This document shows positions 53,683 through 64,000 of a stretch of DNA of 64,000 nucleotides, in pieces. The translations under genes and the position numbers were made by a program. Below the pieces are notes generated by a model, which saw only the letters and a list, made by a program, of their open reading frames with translations, ran no database searches and was not told the DNA's origin. Source of the stretch: Atriophallophorus winterbourni. Its lineage: Eukaryota > Platyhelminthes > Trematoda > Plagiorchiida > Microphallidae. Where the stretch lies: NCBI GenBank assembly GCA_013407085.1, contig JACCGJ010011223.1, positions 1 through 64,000 of the forward strand. Direction: 5' to 3'. Each line of letters starts with the position of its first letter. The stretch's first letter is position 1.

Positions 53683-54243
53683 TGTATGAATCCGCGTTGA
53701 TGTCTTGAAAATTCCTCTTTCGGTCCAGCAAGATCAAACGAACTTGAGAAATTTCTTTCCCACTCTACACCCGTGTTCCTCATCAAGTTTTTTGTGTCAT
53801 AATTTTCCAGTGATATTTTTGTTTGTTCTTTAAATTAAACATAACATTTAAACTAAATGTTTAATCTGTGAGAGTTTTCTTTCCCGAACATTGTTCCTTT
53901 TTTTAAAAGCACTTGGGCTTTCGCACATTTTGATTTGTCCGTTACCCGTGTTTACCGTTATTGGAAAACGGTAATTTTTGTGCTCTCAACTGAGCTGTTT
54001 GACTTCCGTTTATTGGACGCGTTGGGTTTGCATTGGAACCTGTATTCGATTACCGTTGAGGATTGTTATATTTTGCTTTTTAATCGTCTTTGTCAATATA
54101 GTACAGCGTAAATTGACGTATTGTTCTGATTTGGGATCGATTCGTACACGCTCGTCATTCCCGGTATCAGAATCTCGTGGCTTATAGCAGGCAAGTAGTT
54201 TCTGTGAGAGAAACTATTCCCCAGGGACGATTTGGTCGCTACA
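53683..54243 (+). repeat. 5' LTR of the BEL/Pao-type element
   Basis: The LTR starts TGTATGAATCCGCG and ends GGTCGCTACA. It matches 55973-56536 almost base for base, with scattered substitutions and one or two small indels. Confidence 0.88.
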
Positions 54244-54244
54244 G

Positions 54245-54372
54245 TACTCAACGTTGGAATTTGATTTGAACCGATTTTGTCTCAATTGGAGAAAATACAG
54301 TACTCAACGTTGGAATTCGAGTTGGACCGTATTTGTCTCAATTGGAGAAAATACAGTACTCAACGTCAAATT
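54245..54372 (+). repeat. 56-bp tandem repeat in the leader
   Basis: The unit starting 'tactcaacgttggaatt' and including 'tgtctcaattggagaaaatacag' begins at 54245, 54301 and (truncated) 54357. It lies directly behind the 5' LTR, where the primer-binding site and packaging region would be. Confidence 0.75.
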
Positions 54373-54419
54373 TGTGGACGCAATGCAGTGCTCAACGTCG
54401 AATTCGCTGACGTCAATAT

Positions 54420-55483
54420 GCCTGTTACCCACAGTTTTGCCGAAAAGATCAAATCTTCCCAACAGCTGGTCGATAACGGAACGGAAGACACCGCAGGTGA
54501 GCGCATTCATTGTTCTGTTGAGGGCTCTCGAGGTAGCCTAAGGGGTTCAAAGATAGAATCAAACATCCTTATTCGTGAGGCTAAGATGCGCTTGGAACTC
54601 CTAAAATTGTCTCAGGAACGTGAAGCTCTCGAGATGCAACTGAAATTGCTTGAGGCGGCACAGGAGGTTAAAATGACTGAGATTGCTGCTTCGGCAAGTT
54701 ATCTTGCGAATTGTGGGCCTAAAAAGGAAGAAGTAGCTGACTACCCTCGTTCGGAGGTAAAAGATTCTGTTCGTAATGAAAAGCCCGGTAGTTTACCAAG
54801 AGCTGACCTTCCAAAGATAGAATTGATGTCTTTTGACGGTTCAGCTAGCACCTACGGGAAATTTTTGTCAGTTCGAGACCTATGTGGAGTCTAGAACTCG
54901 TGATGACGGACAGAGGTTTCTATATTCGCTACATTATTGCCGTGGTATAGCAAAGGAATCTATTGAAGAGTGTGTCATGCTGCCACCTGAACGTGCTTAT
55001 AAGCAGGTGAAATTAATCCTGAAGGACCTCTTCGGGCAACCGCATACAATAGCAAGGCCTGTTAGCCTCGTCAATTGTCGAAAAATTGTTTCTATTGGTG
55101 TAATGCTGAAGGATATTGACCTTTGTGTTGTCGATGGTGATCAGGAAGCTGAGTTACCTGACATTGAATTAGCTCAGTCGGATTTTGTGACAGAATTTCT
55201 CGACAATAATTCGGATCAGATGGAGAACACGCCTGGCCCACCTGACACCAAATCAGCCCAAATGAAAAGTAGGCCTTGTTCACATGACACTGAATCAGCT
55301 TTAATTGGGGCGACGTATGGTCAGCATGACAATACGTATGATTGGCATAAACCTTTCGGTTGTATACCTGATGAACCATTTATGTTTGGAAACCCGGATA
55401 CAATATTTTGTAGTTTAGACTTGTTTAGATGGAGCAAAATGTCGCTGTTGCAGGATGCAATACAAAAGGCTCGTTCGGGGTAG
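54420..55483 (+). pseudogene. BEL/Pao-like gag, frameshifted
   Basis: The first frame (ATG 54420-54893) has a coiled-coil-rich N-terminus (REAKMRLELLKLSQERE ... MQLKLLEAAQEVKM) and LPKIELMSFDGSASTYGKF. It continues after a one-base shift in a T run near 54865 as CQFETYVESRTRDDGQRF, YCRGIAKESIEECVML and YKQVKLILKDLFGQPHTIA, to a stop at 55481. The order LPKIEL-FDG ... F-YL ... A-I ... L-FG fits Pao-type gag. The rest (55060-55483) is unlike known gag and may be a spliced or deleted remnant. Confidence 0.65.
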
Positions 55484-55669
55484 GATATCATGCATGAGCT
55501 TATTGTAGGGCGCTGGCAGAACCGGAGGACGTGGTGGGTTTTTGTCTAGCAAACATTTTTCCTATAAAAAGCTACAGGTGTCCAGTGATAGTGATGCCAC
55601 GTGGCGTATGTGACTCGCCACTAAATAAAGTCACTTTCTTTATTCTACTGTACCTGAGTGTCGAGCCCG

Positions 55670-55875
55670 GGTGCTAATGTTTAAGGTGGGAGGCGGGTTT
55701 TCGGATCTGATGACCCCAGAAGTACCACCGAGCATTCAGTCTGCCGGTTGCATGCGAAGACGAACGTTGATTACACTGAAGGCAAATGTCTTAGTTGGGA
55801 GGTGGGTCTTCGGGTCTGTCAACTCCAGAGATACTACCAAACATTTGATCGTCGAGTCGCTATCATGGGTCGCGC
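55670..55875 (+). repeat. Imperfect tandem duplication before the 3' LTR
   Basis: Two units of roughly 110 bp (about 55676 and 55787 onward) share 'taaggtgggaggcgggttttcggatctg' and 'ttagttgggaggtgggtcttcgggtctg' patterns, followed by 'ccag-agtac-accga-cat'. No protein match was recognised. Confidence 0.5.
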
Positions 55876-55972
55876 AGGTACACGAGTCGGGTAGCCAGGT
55901 AAAGGAGAGCCCCGCAGTTCAGTGTTTGTGTCTCTACTTGCTTTTCAGATTTAGGGGAATTTTGGTGGGCGG

Positions 55973-56536
55973 TGTATGAATCCGCGTTGATGTCTTGAAA
56001 ATTCCTCTTTCGGTCCAGCAAGATCAAACGAACTGGAGAAATTTGTTTTCCACTCTATACCCGTGTTCCTTATCAAGTTTTTTGTGTCATAATTTTCCAG
56101 TGATATTTTTTGTTTGTTCTTTAAATTAAACATAACATTTAAACTAAATGTTTAATCTGTGAGAGTTTTCTTTCCCGAACATTGTTTCTTTGTTTAAAAG
56201 CACTTGGGCTTCCGCACATTTTGATTTGTCCGTTACCCGTGTTCACCGTTATTGGAAAACGTTAATTTTTCGTGCTCTCGAACTGAGCTGTTTGACTTCC
56301 GTTTATTACACGCGTTGGGTTTGCATTGGAACCTGTATTCGATTACCGTTGAGGATTGTTATATTTTGCTTTTTAATCGTCTTTGTCAATATAGTACAGC
56401 GTAAATTGACGTATTGTTCCGATTTGGGATCGATTCGTAAACGCTCGTCATTCCCGGTATAAGAATCTCGTGGCTTGTAGCAGGCAACTAGTTTTCGTGA
56501 CAGAAACTATTCCCCAGTGACGATTTGGTCGCTACA
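55973..56536 (+). repeat. 3' LTR of the BEL/Pao-type element
   Basis: The sequence is TGTATGAATCCGCG...GGTCGCTACA, preceded by a purine-rich tract (aggggaattttggtgggcgg). It ends directly at the resumed LINE-D sequence (cccactcttaaacataggt). Confidence 0.88.
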
Positions 56537-57478
56537 CCCACTCTTAAACATAGGTTTAATAATAACCTGTTTCCATTCTTGTGGCAAGAACCCTAATGTT
56601 ACAGATCTTGTAAACAACCTGGTCAGGGGAACGGACAACACTTCTGATATTGCTCGTAAAACCAACGGATGAATACCGTCTGGTCCTGGCGCGGATTGTG
56701 TGTCTAACTGTTCCAATAGGAGTCTAACAGTCTCTACATCTACATCAAGATGAGACAGCACCTCACTGTTATTAGAGACAGAAGGAGGATCACTGTTTTC
56801 CAGACGGTACACTGAGGCATACTGCTCAGCCATGGCTTCAGCTTTCAAACCATTCTCAGTAATGCCTACCCCATTAGTATCTATCAAATTAGGAATATAT
56901 GGCGACGCCTTTGTGCGGCGTCGAATGTATGCGAATAGCCGTTTTGGTGCACAAGTAGACTCGTCAACCAATTGCTGCTCGCACAACATACGTTCTCTGC
57001 GTTTTAATGCCGTACAAAGGTTTCTAGCTTGCCGATAATTGTCATAGTCAGTGACGTTTTTACGACTTAACAATATCGACCAGAGCTTTTGACGTTGCCG
57101 CAAAAGTTTCCTTATCTCCTTATCAAACCAAGGTGGACCTTTCGCCTCACGACGACGCGTGGACAACGGAACAGCTACCTCAATAACTGTCAAAATGTTA
57201 TTACGGATCACCAGCCAACAATCTCCAACATCAGTTGCTTGATCGAAAGACCAATCGAGAGATGAAGCAACATCCCGTAACCTACCCGCGTCTGCCTTCC
57301 AAAAATTCCTTCTGGGAATTGGATCTGGTACCCAGCCAGTGTTGCGTTTCCACATAAAACTTGAGGTGGCATGGTCACTGCAGCCTAATGGAGCTTCAGT
57401 CTGAAGCTGAGTAATATCAGACTGCGTGGGAGTGAATACCAAGTCCAAAATGGACTCACACTTTCGTGAGTAGAGCAA
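56537..57478 (-). pseudogene. LINE-D ORF2: endonuclease end, linker, early RT
   Basis: This is an open frame with SILDLVFTPTQSD, LGCSDHATSSF (endonuclease SDH block), GPPWFDKEIRKLLRQRQKLW, the linker AEQYASVYRLENSD, then SAPGPDGIHPLVLRAI and LGFLPQEWKQVIIKPMFKSG, where the BEL/Pao element interrupts. There are no stops within this piece. Confidence 0.85.
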
Positions 57479-57479
57479 A

Positions 57480-60400
57480 CACAAAGTGAAAAGAGTAGTC
57501 GTGGATAAAGCCGGGCTTTATTCGTCTATATCAGAGTACAGCTATAATAGAGCAAAGAATGCGATTAGCGATGAATTATAATAACAGATGAATTTAATAA
57601 CAGACAAAATACACGACATTCTCCCCCGGTAGATTTAGGGACCATAGAGTGCTTGAATGAATAGCGTGTGCAATGTTAAACTTGCCGATTTCTTAGATTA
57701 TAGGGGTGTACACGTTTTTGTTTGTCTATCAAAGTTTGAACATTATCGGCATTCTGATTGGATGTTTTATCTGTATAGGGTGAATTTGGTGAAGGAGATG
57801 TGGGTGACAGATCTGATGTAAGTTCGGATGGGACATCATCAGTTGAATTCGATATCGTCACGTATTCGACCGGAATGTGATCTAGATTACCCCGAGGAGC
57901 CAGGTGCCGCGTAGCTACAGTATCCTCTCTCCCATTGTGAAACCGGATATGGGCATAATTGGGATTACACTCAAGTAAATCCACTTCTTCCACCAACGAA
58001 TCATATTTAGAATTACGATTATAGTTTTTCAACAGGACAGGACCTGGTTGAAACAGCCAACTTGGTAGTGAGGTCCCTGCGGGATACTTTCTGTCGTATT
58101 TGAACAACCGTTTGTGTGGCGTTGAGTTGGTAGCTGTACATAGAAGAGAACGAATAGAATTGAGAGCGTCTAGTAGCACAGTTGCCCACGAGCGGATTGG
58201 AAGATTTTGAGATTTTAGAGCGAGTTGAATTGCTGTTCATAGCGTTCCATTTCAGCGTTCTACTTGCCCATTCGCTTGGGGATTATAAGCGGTCGTTCTA
58301 CTAGTTGCGACGCCTTTATCATGTAGGAAATTGCGTAACTTGAAAGACATAAACGACGAACCACGATCAGTATGAATAAATGCGGGCATGCCAAAGATGG
58401 AAAACAGACGACAAAGAGAATCAATAACTGTTTTGTGCTAGTCTCTGTACAAGCAAAAGCGAAGGAAAAACGTGAATATTCATCAACTATTGTTAACAAA
58501 TATTTATTACGCAAGGAAGAGGGCATCGGGCCCTTAAAGTCCATGCTTAATCGTTCAAAGGTTTGCGTGTCTTTAATTAGGGTTCTCGTTTCCGGTTTGT
58601 AAAATTGTGGCTTTATTTCGGCGCAGGCGCGGCACTGAGCAATCACTGTCTTTATATCGTCAAGTGAATATGGCAAATTTTTTGAACGGACAAAATGATT
58701 CATCCGACGAATTCCTGGATGGCACAGAGATTTATGAAGATTTTTAAGATCATCCAGCGTCATCATAGTAAAACATATGTTACGGGATAATGTATCGGCA
58801 CCAGACAATAACGAATGTCACTTTTTTGGAGCGAAGCGAAGTGCGAAGCGAATTTTCGAAGTGCCCTAACTGCCCTTCGCAATTGCGAAGCGAAGACTTC
58901 GCTAATATTTGTTTACGGCGAAGTTTGAACATGCACTTCGTTTTAAGCGAAGCGAAGTATATCGAATTTTTAGCGAAGTTTTTTTTGCCCTTCACCATGA
59001 CGATAGCGAAGCGAATATTCAACAATATTCGCTTTGCTTCGCAACTTCGCTTCGCTTTAAATCCCAAAGCAGAGTATTCGTTATTGACTAATCGGCACCC
59101 TGATTCTCTTTGCCAGTTCGATAGATAATATCGTAGTGAAATGGAGAGAGTTCAACCTTCCATCTCTGTATTTTGTCATTCTCTATTTTTTTTTGAATGA
59201 TGGTCGTACATGAATGTAACCGATCTAGAATCTTTAACCAACCTAAAATGAGTTCCCAGTAGATAGTGTCTTCATTTACGAAGCGCTTGGACAATAGCAC
59301 AAGCTTCTTTTTCGAAGGCCGATTGATGCTGCTCACTGTGGTTTAGCGTTCGGGAAAAGAAAGCAACTGGCCTGCCATTTTGGTTCAACATTGCAGCAAT
59401 CACGATATTCAATGCATCGGTTTCAACCGTCAAACGAACATTGTAATCCACTGTGTGTATTACGGCTTGTTCGAGCTCCAGCTTCAATTTAGCAAAACTT
59501 GCTTATACCACAACTGGCAGCGGAAAAGTACGATTATGTGATAACGGATAAATTTGATCGGAAAATTTGGAGATCCATTGCGAGTAGTAGGCGAACATTC
59601 CCACAACACGTTGTTGCTCTTTCAGATTCGTTGGGGGAGCAAGCTCTCTTAAAGGTCTGAGCCTTTCTGGATAAGGCTTGATAACGCCCTTTGACACTTC
59701 GTAACCCAGAATTTAGAGACGATTGCAGGTAAATATGCTTTTTCTTACATTGAATTCGAGATTGTTTTGTTTGGCGACAGCAAGAAATCGAGAAAGGTTA
59801 TAATCATGTTCACTTTTAGTCTTTACACAAACTGTGACGTTGTCAACATATACGAAATTTTCTGAGAGTTTTTCTCGGCGAATGATTGAATCGATTGTGC
59901 GTTGAAAACATGCTACTCCGTTAGTAACACCGAATGGTATACGACAGAATTGGTACAGGTTACGACAAGCTTCGTAGGCAGTATATGAGCGATCTGTTAC
60001 AGAAATGGGTATCTGGTGATAAGCACTTTTCAGATCGATAGCTGAATAAAAATCATACCCAGCAATTTTGTTGATTATACTGTCTATGCGAGGCAAATGG
60101 TAGGCGTCAAGATTTGTATAGAGATTGATTGTTTGACTGTAATCAACTACCATTCTGCGTTTGTGTTTTTCGTTCGTCGTAGCTAGCACTTGCGCTCGCT
60201 TGGGGGAATCGGAGTTTTCTATGATTCCATCCTTCAACGAACGTTGGATTTCTGAGCGAATGAACTCTTCGTCTCGAGGAGAATGTTCTCTGGACTTGGT
60301 AACGATAGGTTTGCCATTAGGCGACAGGTGTGTGAATAAGGGTGGAGATTCTACACGAGCAATAGCAAGTCCACATATGTCCCGTGGTGGTTTGGCACCC

Positions 60401-60564
60401 CCAAAAGGAACAACAACTTTTTCGTGTAAACGTGAAAAATCATGGCCGAGAAGCACATCGGCGCATAAAACAGGTACGACCGACACTTTGAAATTGTCGT
60501 ATATTGTATCCTGATGCTTGATAGAAACGTTACAATGTCCGATTGTGTCACCAGTAGGGCCTAC
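57480..60564 (-). mobile_element. Gypsy-2 LTR element, 5'-truncated
   Basis: The order on the minus strand starts with the protease end (LLGHDFSRLHEKVVVPFGG) and RT with IENSDSPKRAQVLA, RMVVDYSQTINLYT, AIDLKSAYHQIPI, FGVTNGVACFQRTID and FVYVDNVTVCVK (YVDN replaces YVDD). It continues with RNase H (TVETDALNIVIAAMLNQ; IIYRTGKENQGAD), then the integrase zinc region (LHKSLCHPGIRRMNHFV), core (LSMDFKGPMPSS, TIVDEYSRF) and C-terminus to 57676. A purine tract and an LTR of about 140 bp (TGTCGTG at 57618 down to about 57480) close it. The 5' LTR, gag and early protease are missing, and a hAT-type MITE splits RNase H from integrase. Confidence 0.85.
58802..59090. mobile_element. hAT-type MITE with GCGAAGCGAA arrays
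   Basis: The 289-bp element is flanked by a perfect 8-bp duplication, atcggcac (58794-58801 and 59091-59098). Its ends are CAGACAATAACGAAT and, on the other strand, TAGTCAATAACGAAT, so 13 of 15 bases match. An 8-bp duplication with YAG-type ends is typical of hAT elements. The interior has at least six GCGAAGCGAA motifs in both orientations. There is no transposase. Excision restores Gypsy-2 coding sequence (GKENQGAD/TLSRNICF). Confidence 0.85.
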
Positions 60565-60699
60565 TCTGGTCGGATGGGAAACGTGCTGCACGAGGCCTAC
60601 ATCAACCACAGCGTCCAATAAGTCCCGCTCGAATGACCTAGAACCTTCATCTAGCGAAGTCCAATCAATACTAGGAGCATTTAAATACCCCATAATCAA
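59713..60699 (-). pseudogene. Chimeric frame: LINE-D endonuclease fused to Gypsy protease-RT
   Basis: One uninterrupted 328-codon frame starts in the LINE-D endonuclease (LIMGYLNAPSIDW, VQHVSHPTR). It crosses the insertion joint near 60564 and continues as Gypsy-2 protease and RT to a stop at 59713. The fusion is in frame by position, probably by chance. No promoter or start context supports expression. Confidence 0.7.
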
Positions 60700-61076
60700 G
60701 CAGTTCGAGGATCTACCATACTGGCATATCTGTGATATCAGAGTATCTGCCTGAGTATTGGGAGAACGATAAATGACACCTATCGTGGCAAATGAAGCTG
60801 CAGTCCTTATACGGCACCATATACTTTAAGCCATACCGGCAGTCTGCTGGAAGCGAGCCAACACTGTTGGAAATATAAGGCAACCCCACCACCAATTTTA
60901 GCGGCTGTTCGATCCGAGCGAAATAGTCTATATCCAAGTAGGGCCAGCTCGGGATCATCCTGCTCAGGTGAGAGCCAGGTTTTCGTCACCGCAATGATCG
61001 CTGGAGGGTCCCGTCCAATCTGATCGAAGAGTTCATCCAGTTTGTTTCTCAAGCTCCTCGTAATGAAATATATCAC
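60565..61076 (-). pseudogene. LINE-D ORF2: endonuclease N-terminal part
   Basis: It holds TRSLRNKLDELFDQIG, IIAVTKTWLSPEQDD (S-to-K change in the SETW block), KIGGGVALYFQQ, VIYRSPNTQADT, NCLIMGYLNAPSIDW (GYLN instead of GDFN) and VQHVSHPTR. Two frames are needed. Altered catalytic blocks mark it as inactive. Confidence 0.8.
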
Positions 61077-61285
61077 TTTTAAAGATCAAGATCCCTCCGA
61101 ATGCATATCGTCAGAGGTTGCCAACAAACTTTTGGCCTCATTCTCACAACCCGAAAATCCACAATGCGCAAGTTAGTTTCACTTGCGGCTCTGTGCTCGC
61201 TAATTTCCTGAGTAGCTTTTCGCATCTTCACACGATCTTCCGGAGAAAGCTCACGCAGGATTTGAAATTCACTACCCTCTAACCT

Positions 61286-62134
61286 TTAACATCTCTCTAG
61301 CAGTAAGGTCACTTGCTCAACAAAGTCTAACACAATCTTTAACGGTCTTGGGCGATCTCCTGGCGCGGCCCTGCGGCCCAGACGAGACGCTGTGCGTACC
61401 GTTACACCCTTTTCACCTTCGTCGAAAAGGGGGACAAGAGCAGAATTGAAGAACTCGCGTTCCTGTTTAACCCTGTCTATCGCCAAAGCACCTGTCTGCT
61501 CCGGTGCATTGTGAAGAACGACGGAAGATTGTCTACTCTCAACAGTCGTAAAGCTCTGATGTTTCTTCTTTATAGTTTTATCTAGCTTTGATGTTTCCTA
61601 GACCTCTATAACCTCAAGAACGTTCGTTTCACCGGCAAAACTAATTCCGTCTTTGAAACCGAGTAAAGACGAGGAAGCCACTTCCGCGAAGGTGCGTACA
61701 TCTTCAGAGTGCACGCAAACTTGCTGTACACAAGATGTGTGGTGGTTATCCTTCTTCGAGGATGAGCCACTATTTGCAATACTCCCATCAATACCTTCAG
61801 AGGTCTTAGCAGAAGCCGTGTCAACTTGAAGCTGAATACTTGCGAGCTTGAAACCAGTCGGTGGAAGGCATATCTTACATATGGTGCGAATGATATCGCA
61901 TGAATTCTTCTGAAGCCAATGATACATCTCCGGCTTCAATCCACCACATCGAATATGTATCCACATTAAACAAATTTCACATTGAACAGCTTCAGCGTTA
62001 TTGGCGACCTGTTTCAAACGAACCAGACAAGAATCCCCAGAGTGAGCAGCGGAGCCCCCATCCTCTTGAGGCTTCCTTGCAGTCGGTGATGCATGATCTC
62101 CTTTTGCAGATTTACGAGTCATAACCATGTTCAA
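61286..62134 (-). pseudogene. LINE-D ORF1 protein, broken
   Basis: The N-terminal part (62134-61598) begins MVMTRKSAKG and has a degraded zinc-finger pattern: VQCEICLMWIHIRCGG ... CKICLP. The second part (61486-61286, VRTASRLGRRAAPGDRPRPL) is in another frame. The general layout is the same as LINE-C ORF1. No A AAA AAC heptamer is visible near its end. Confidence 0.62.
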
Positions 62135-62339
62135 ATCCGTTGAAAATAGAATAAAAGTTCTTGTGATAATCTTGAAATAGATTGGATATCCAAAACAATA
62201 TCAAAATATCGTGAGGAGCAAACGTCCACGATGACCTTCAAATTTCAAATTTTGTCTTGAAAACATGTCCCCGTGTTCCGGAACTGGGTGCCATCAAAGC
62301 AGTCCATGGCACGGATGTTTGTTTTTCTCAAGGATCTGG

Positions 62340-64000
62340 AAAACCAGTAACGTTAACTGATCGGAAACACGTTGAGTTGCTGGAGGCGGTCTTCGTAGTT
62401 CACTAAACTGAGTCCATTGACGAGCTTTGTGAACCTCCGTTGAGCCTGCTCTAGGACGTGATGGTCACTCTTTAGCCATGGATACCAAACGGATAACGCA
62501 TATTCCAGGTGGGGTCTGATGTACGCGTGTAGGAGCGAGGAAAAGAGGCGGCGGTCAAAAGAACCGAATACCCTTTTGAGGAGCCCTACGTTGCGATTGG
62601 CGACTGATGATGCGAGAGAACATTGGGCTGAGCACCCAAGATCACTTTGAACAAATACGCCGAGGTCTTTTTTTAGCATACTCACCGAAAGTTTGGTGTC
62701 CCCCAGCTTTTAACTAGGTTCGCCAGAGTGACGAATGCGGAGAAATCGGTATTTTTGTGGGTTGAAAGGGAGCCGGTTCGACGTTGCCCAGTTATTGAGT
62801 GAAGTAAGATCGGCTTGCAGTTCATCACAATCATTCGAGGAAGAGAGGATGCGCAGTAGCCTAATATCATCTACGAACATCAGAAACGGTAGTTTCACAC
62901 ATGCTCCAATGTCGTTGATGAACATCAAGAACAGACGCGGACCGAGTACAGAGCCTTGGGTTAATCCGCATTGTATTGAAAAATAATTAGAGAGCGATTG
63001 TCTGACGCGAACGTGGAGTGTCCTGGAGCGAATGAATTCGGCTATCTAGGACAAAAGTGGGTTAGCAATTCCAAGTAGGCCAAGCTTTTGCAGTAAAATA
63101 GCATGGTTAACACGGTCAAAAGCTGTGCAGAAATCCAAGTATATAATGTCGACACCATGGCCTGCATCGACAGCCTTGGTCCAGCTGTCCCGCGCCAGAA
63201 GCAAGTTCGTTGTACAGGGTGTCCGCGGCGAAACCCATGTCGTTTGACGGCGACAGCATTCGTGTTCTACATAAATGCCATCAGATCATCGGATACAATA
63301 GATTCCATCACTTTGGAAACCACAGGGAGCAGAGTGACTGGGCGGTAATTCGCAGGATCACTGCGGTTTCCACCTTTATATATCGGGAACATGTCGGTAT
63401 TAAACAGACGTTGGAAGTACATGGATAGTGGTTCACAAAGTTGCACAGCAACCGCACGCAATGCTTTCGGTTTAATCCGGTCTACTCCAGGTGATGAATT
63501 TTCACGAGCTGCATGATCTTTTTATATACACGTTCAGCGGTGAACAGAATAGTAGAGAGTCTAGGTAGGAGTGGGGTGGTATTCAACGAAGATGGTTGGC
63601 AATTCTGGAATACCGGCATGTAGTGATCCTTCACGGTATTTGCGGCTCCCATAGAAATCGATGTGGAGCCGCCTTTGAATTTTAGTGGGGGTACCAGTTT
63701 TCACTTTTCTTTTGTCATATATATGACGGTATAGCAGTTATCGGTTGTTTAGAAACCATGCAGTTAACTTGTTATGGTAATCCAGCTTATCTTGACGCAC
63801 TAGAGACGTACAGTGGTTGCGTAATTGTCGATATGCTTCCCAATTTCGCACACACTCTTCCGATCAGAACATGCGCCAAGCAACGTTTCTGCAGCAGATC
63901 CACTTACGAGTTCTACTACGAATGAAAGTACGTAGGATACGTCGTTTTTCTGTTTTGGAAGTCGATGATTGTTGCAGTAGACAGTGCCACTGTGAGACAA
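62340..64000 (-). pseudogene. CR1-like LINE ORF2 relic (LINE-E-like), runs off the window
   Basis: From the window edge, reading on the minus strand: the linker (NWEAYRQLRNHCTSLVRQDK near 63850), RT pieces with DPANYRPVTLLPVVSKVME (63267-63461), a degraded FDRVNHAILLQKLG region (63060-63130), MFINDIGACVKLPFLMFVDD (palm motif FVDD, 62880-62930), the following SNRLPFNPQKYRFL, and the thumb RPHLEYALSVWYPW and RRFTKLVNGL to 62353. The C-terminal end is lost at about 62340, where LINE-D 5' sequence starts. At least four frame breaks. Confidence 0.78.

Larger units (their letters stand above)
53683..56536 (+). mobile_element. BEL/Pao-type LTR element, internally deleted
   Basis: Two LTRs (561 and 564 bp, nearly identical) flank 1729 bp with gag but no pol. 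It lies in LINE-D. The flanks CCCTC and CCCAC would be a 5-bp target duplication with one change. Removing the element plus one flank joins LINE-D in frame as FKSG/DPSSPVNYRP. Family assignment is from the gag (a DUF1759-like pattern) and is moderate. Confidence 0.82.
52200..62260 (-). mobile_element. LINE-D, one copy split by three later insertions
   Basis: The pieces in order on the minus strand are ORF1 (62134-61286), endonuclease (61076-60565), [Gypsy-2], endonuclease end to early RT (57478-56537), [BEL/Pao element], and RT to 3' UTR (53682-52200). Without the inserts the element is about 4.1 kb, a normal size for a CR1-like LINE. The parts join with continuous protein sequence at both breaks (HPTR/YSRKCESILDLVF and FKSG/DPSSPVNYRPVTL). 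Confidence 0.85.

Noticed and set aside
54833..54900. T-run gag frame change as another programmed frameshift
   Set aside because: The shift lies inside the conserved gag domain rather than at an ORF junction, and only one copy is available. A simple indel in a T run is more likely.
61061..61290. Frameshift signal at the LINE-D ORF1/ORF2 junction
   Set aside because: No A AAA AAC or similar heptamer with a downstream stem is visible there, and ORF1 is too decayed to set its frame. This copy neither supports nor contradicts the LINE-C/LINE-E finding.
1..64000. CRISPR array, prokaryotic operon or rRNA/tRNA gene
   Set aside because: No spaced identical repeats, no operon-like coding, and no full tRNA or rRNA were seen. 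The tRNA-like heads at about 6.7 and 7.3 kb belong to repeated SINE-like copies.

Overview
The window is eukaryotic nuclear DNA. It most likely comes from a flatworm, and probably a digenean trematode. Three things point there: two host genes with extremely short introns (26, 32 and 34 nt, as described for 5' ends of trematode genes), a repeat load dominated by CR1-like and RTE-like LINEs, Penelope, Gypsy and BEL/Pao elements, and divergent SINE-like repeats. Species cannot be settled from this sequence alone.

Two host genes are well supported. TOMM22 (19059-19564, +) encodes a 159-residue outer-membrane import receptor. DDX10/Dbp4 (36904-23300, -) encodes a 720-residue DEAD-box RNA helicase in ten exons whose phases all agree. 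The two genes are convergent. A possible first exon of a third, divergent gene lies at 37423-37507 (weak).

The rest is mostly transposable-element relics. From 1 to 12 kb there are broken LINEs, a Gypsy element (3519-5520) sitting in a LINE endonuclease, and two tRNA-like SINEs. A CR1-like LINE with ORF1 and ORF2 spans 12.2-16.6 kb. A piggyBac-type MITE (17357-17576, TTAA) sits in a LINE relic before TOMM22. The DDX10 introns hold many copies of a short repeat (called R1 here), an antisense Penelope-like element, and RTE pieces. From 37.6 to 42.9 kb there is an about 99% identical inverted duplication with 0.8-kb arms, one arm carrying a Gypsy gag insertion. From 43 to 47.6 kb lies another near-complete CR1-like LINE (LINE-E). 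From 48.6 to 52.2 kb lies a LINE-C copy with an uninterrupted ORF2. From 52.2 to 62.3 kb one LINE-D copy of about 4.1 kb has been split by a Gypsy fragment (itself split by a hAT-type MITE) and by an internally deleted BEL/Pao element. The window ends in another LINE relic.

The most interesting signal is at the ORF1/ORF2 junction of the CR1-like LINEs. In two LINE-C copies and in LINE-E, ORF2 lies in the -1 frame, overlaps the end of ORF1 and has no AUG of its own. The overlap carries an in-frame A AAA AAC heptamer, 7-9 nt of spacer and a GC-rich perfect hairpin, which is the standard architecture of a programmed -1 ribosomal frameshift signal. LINE names (A-E, RTE) and repeat names (R1, R2) are labels for this window only.
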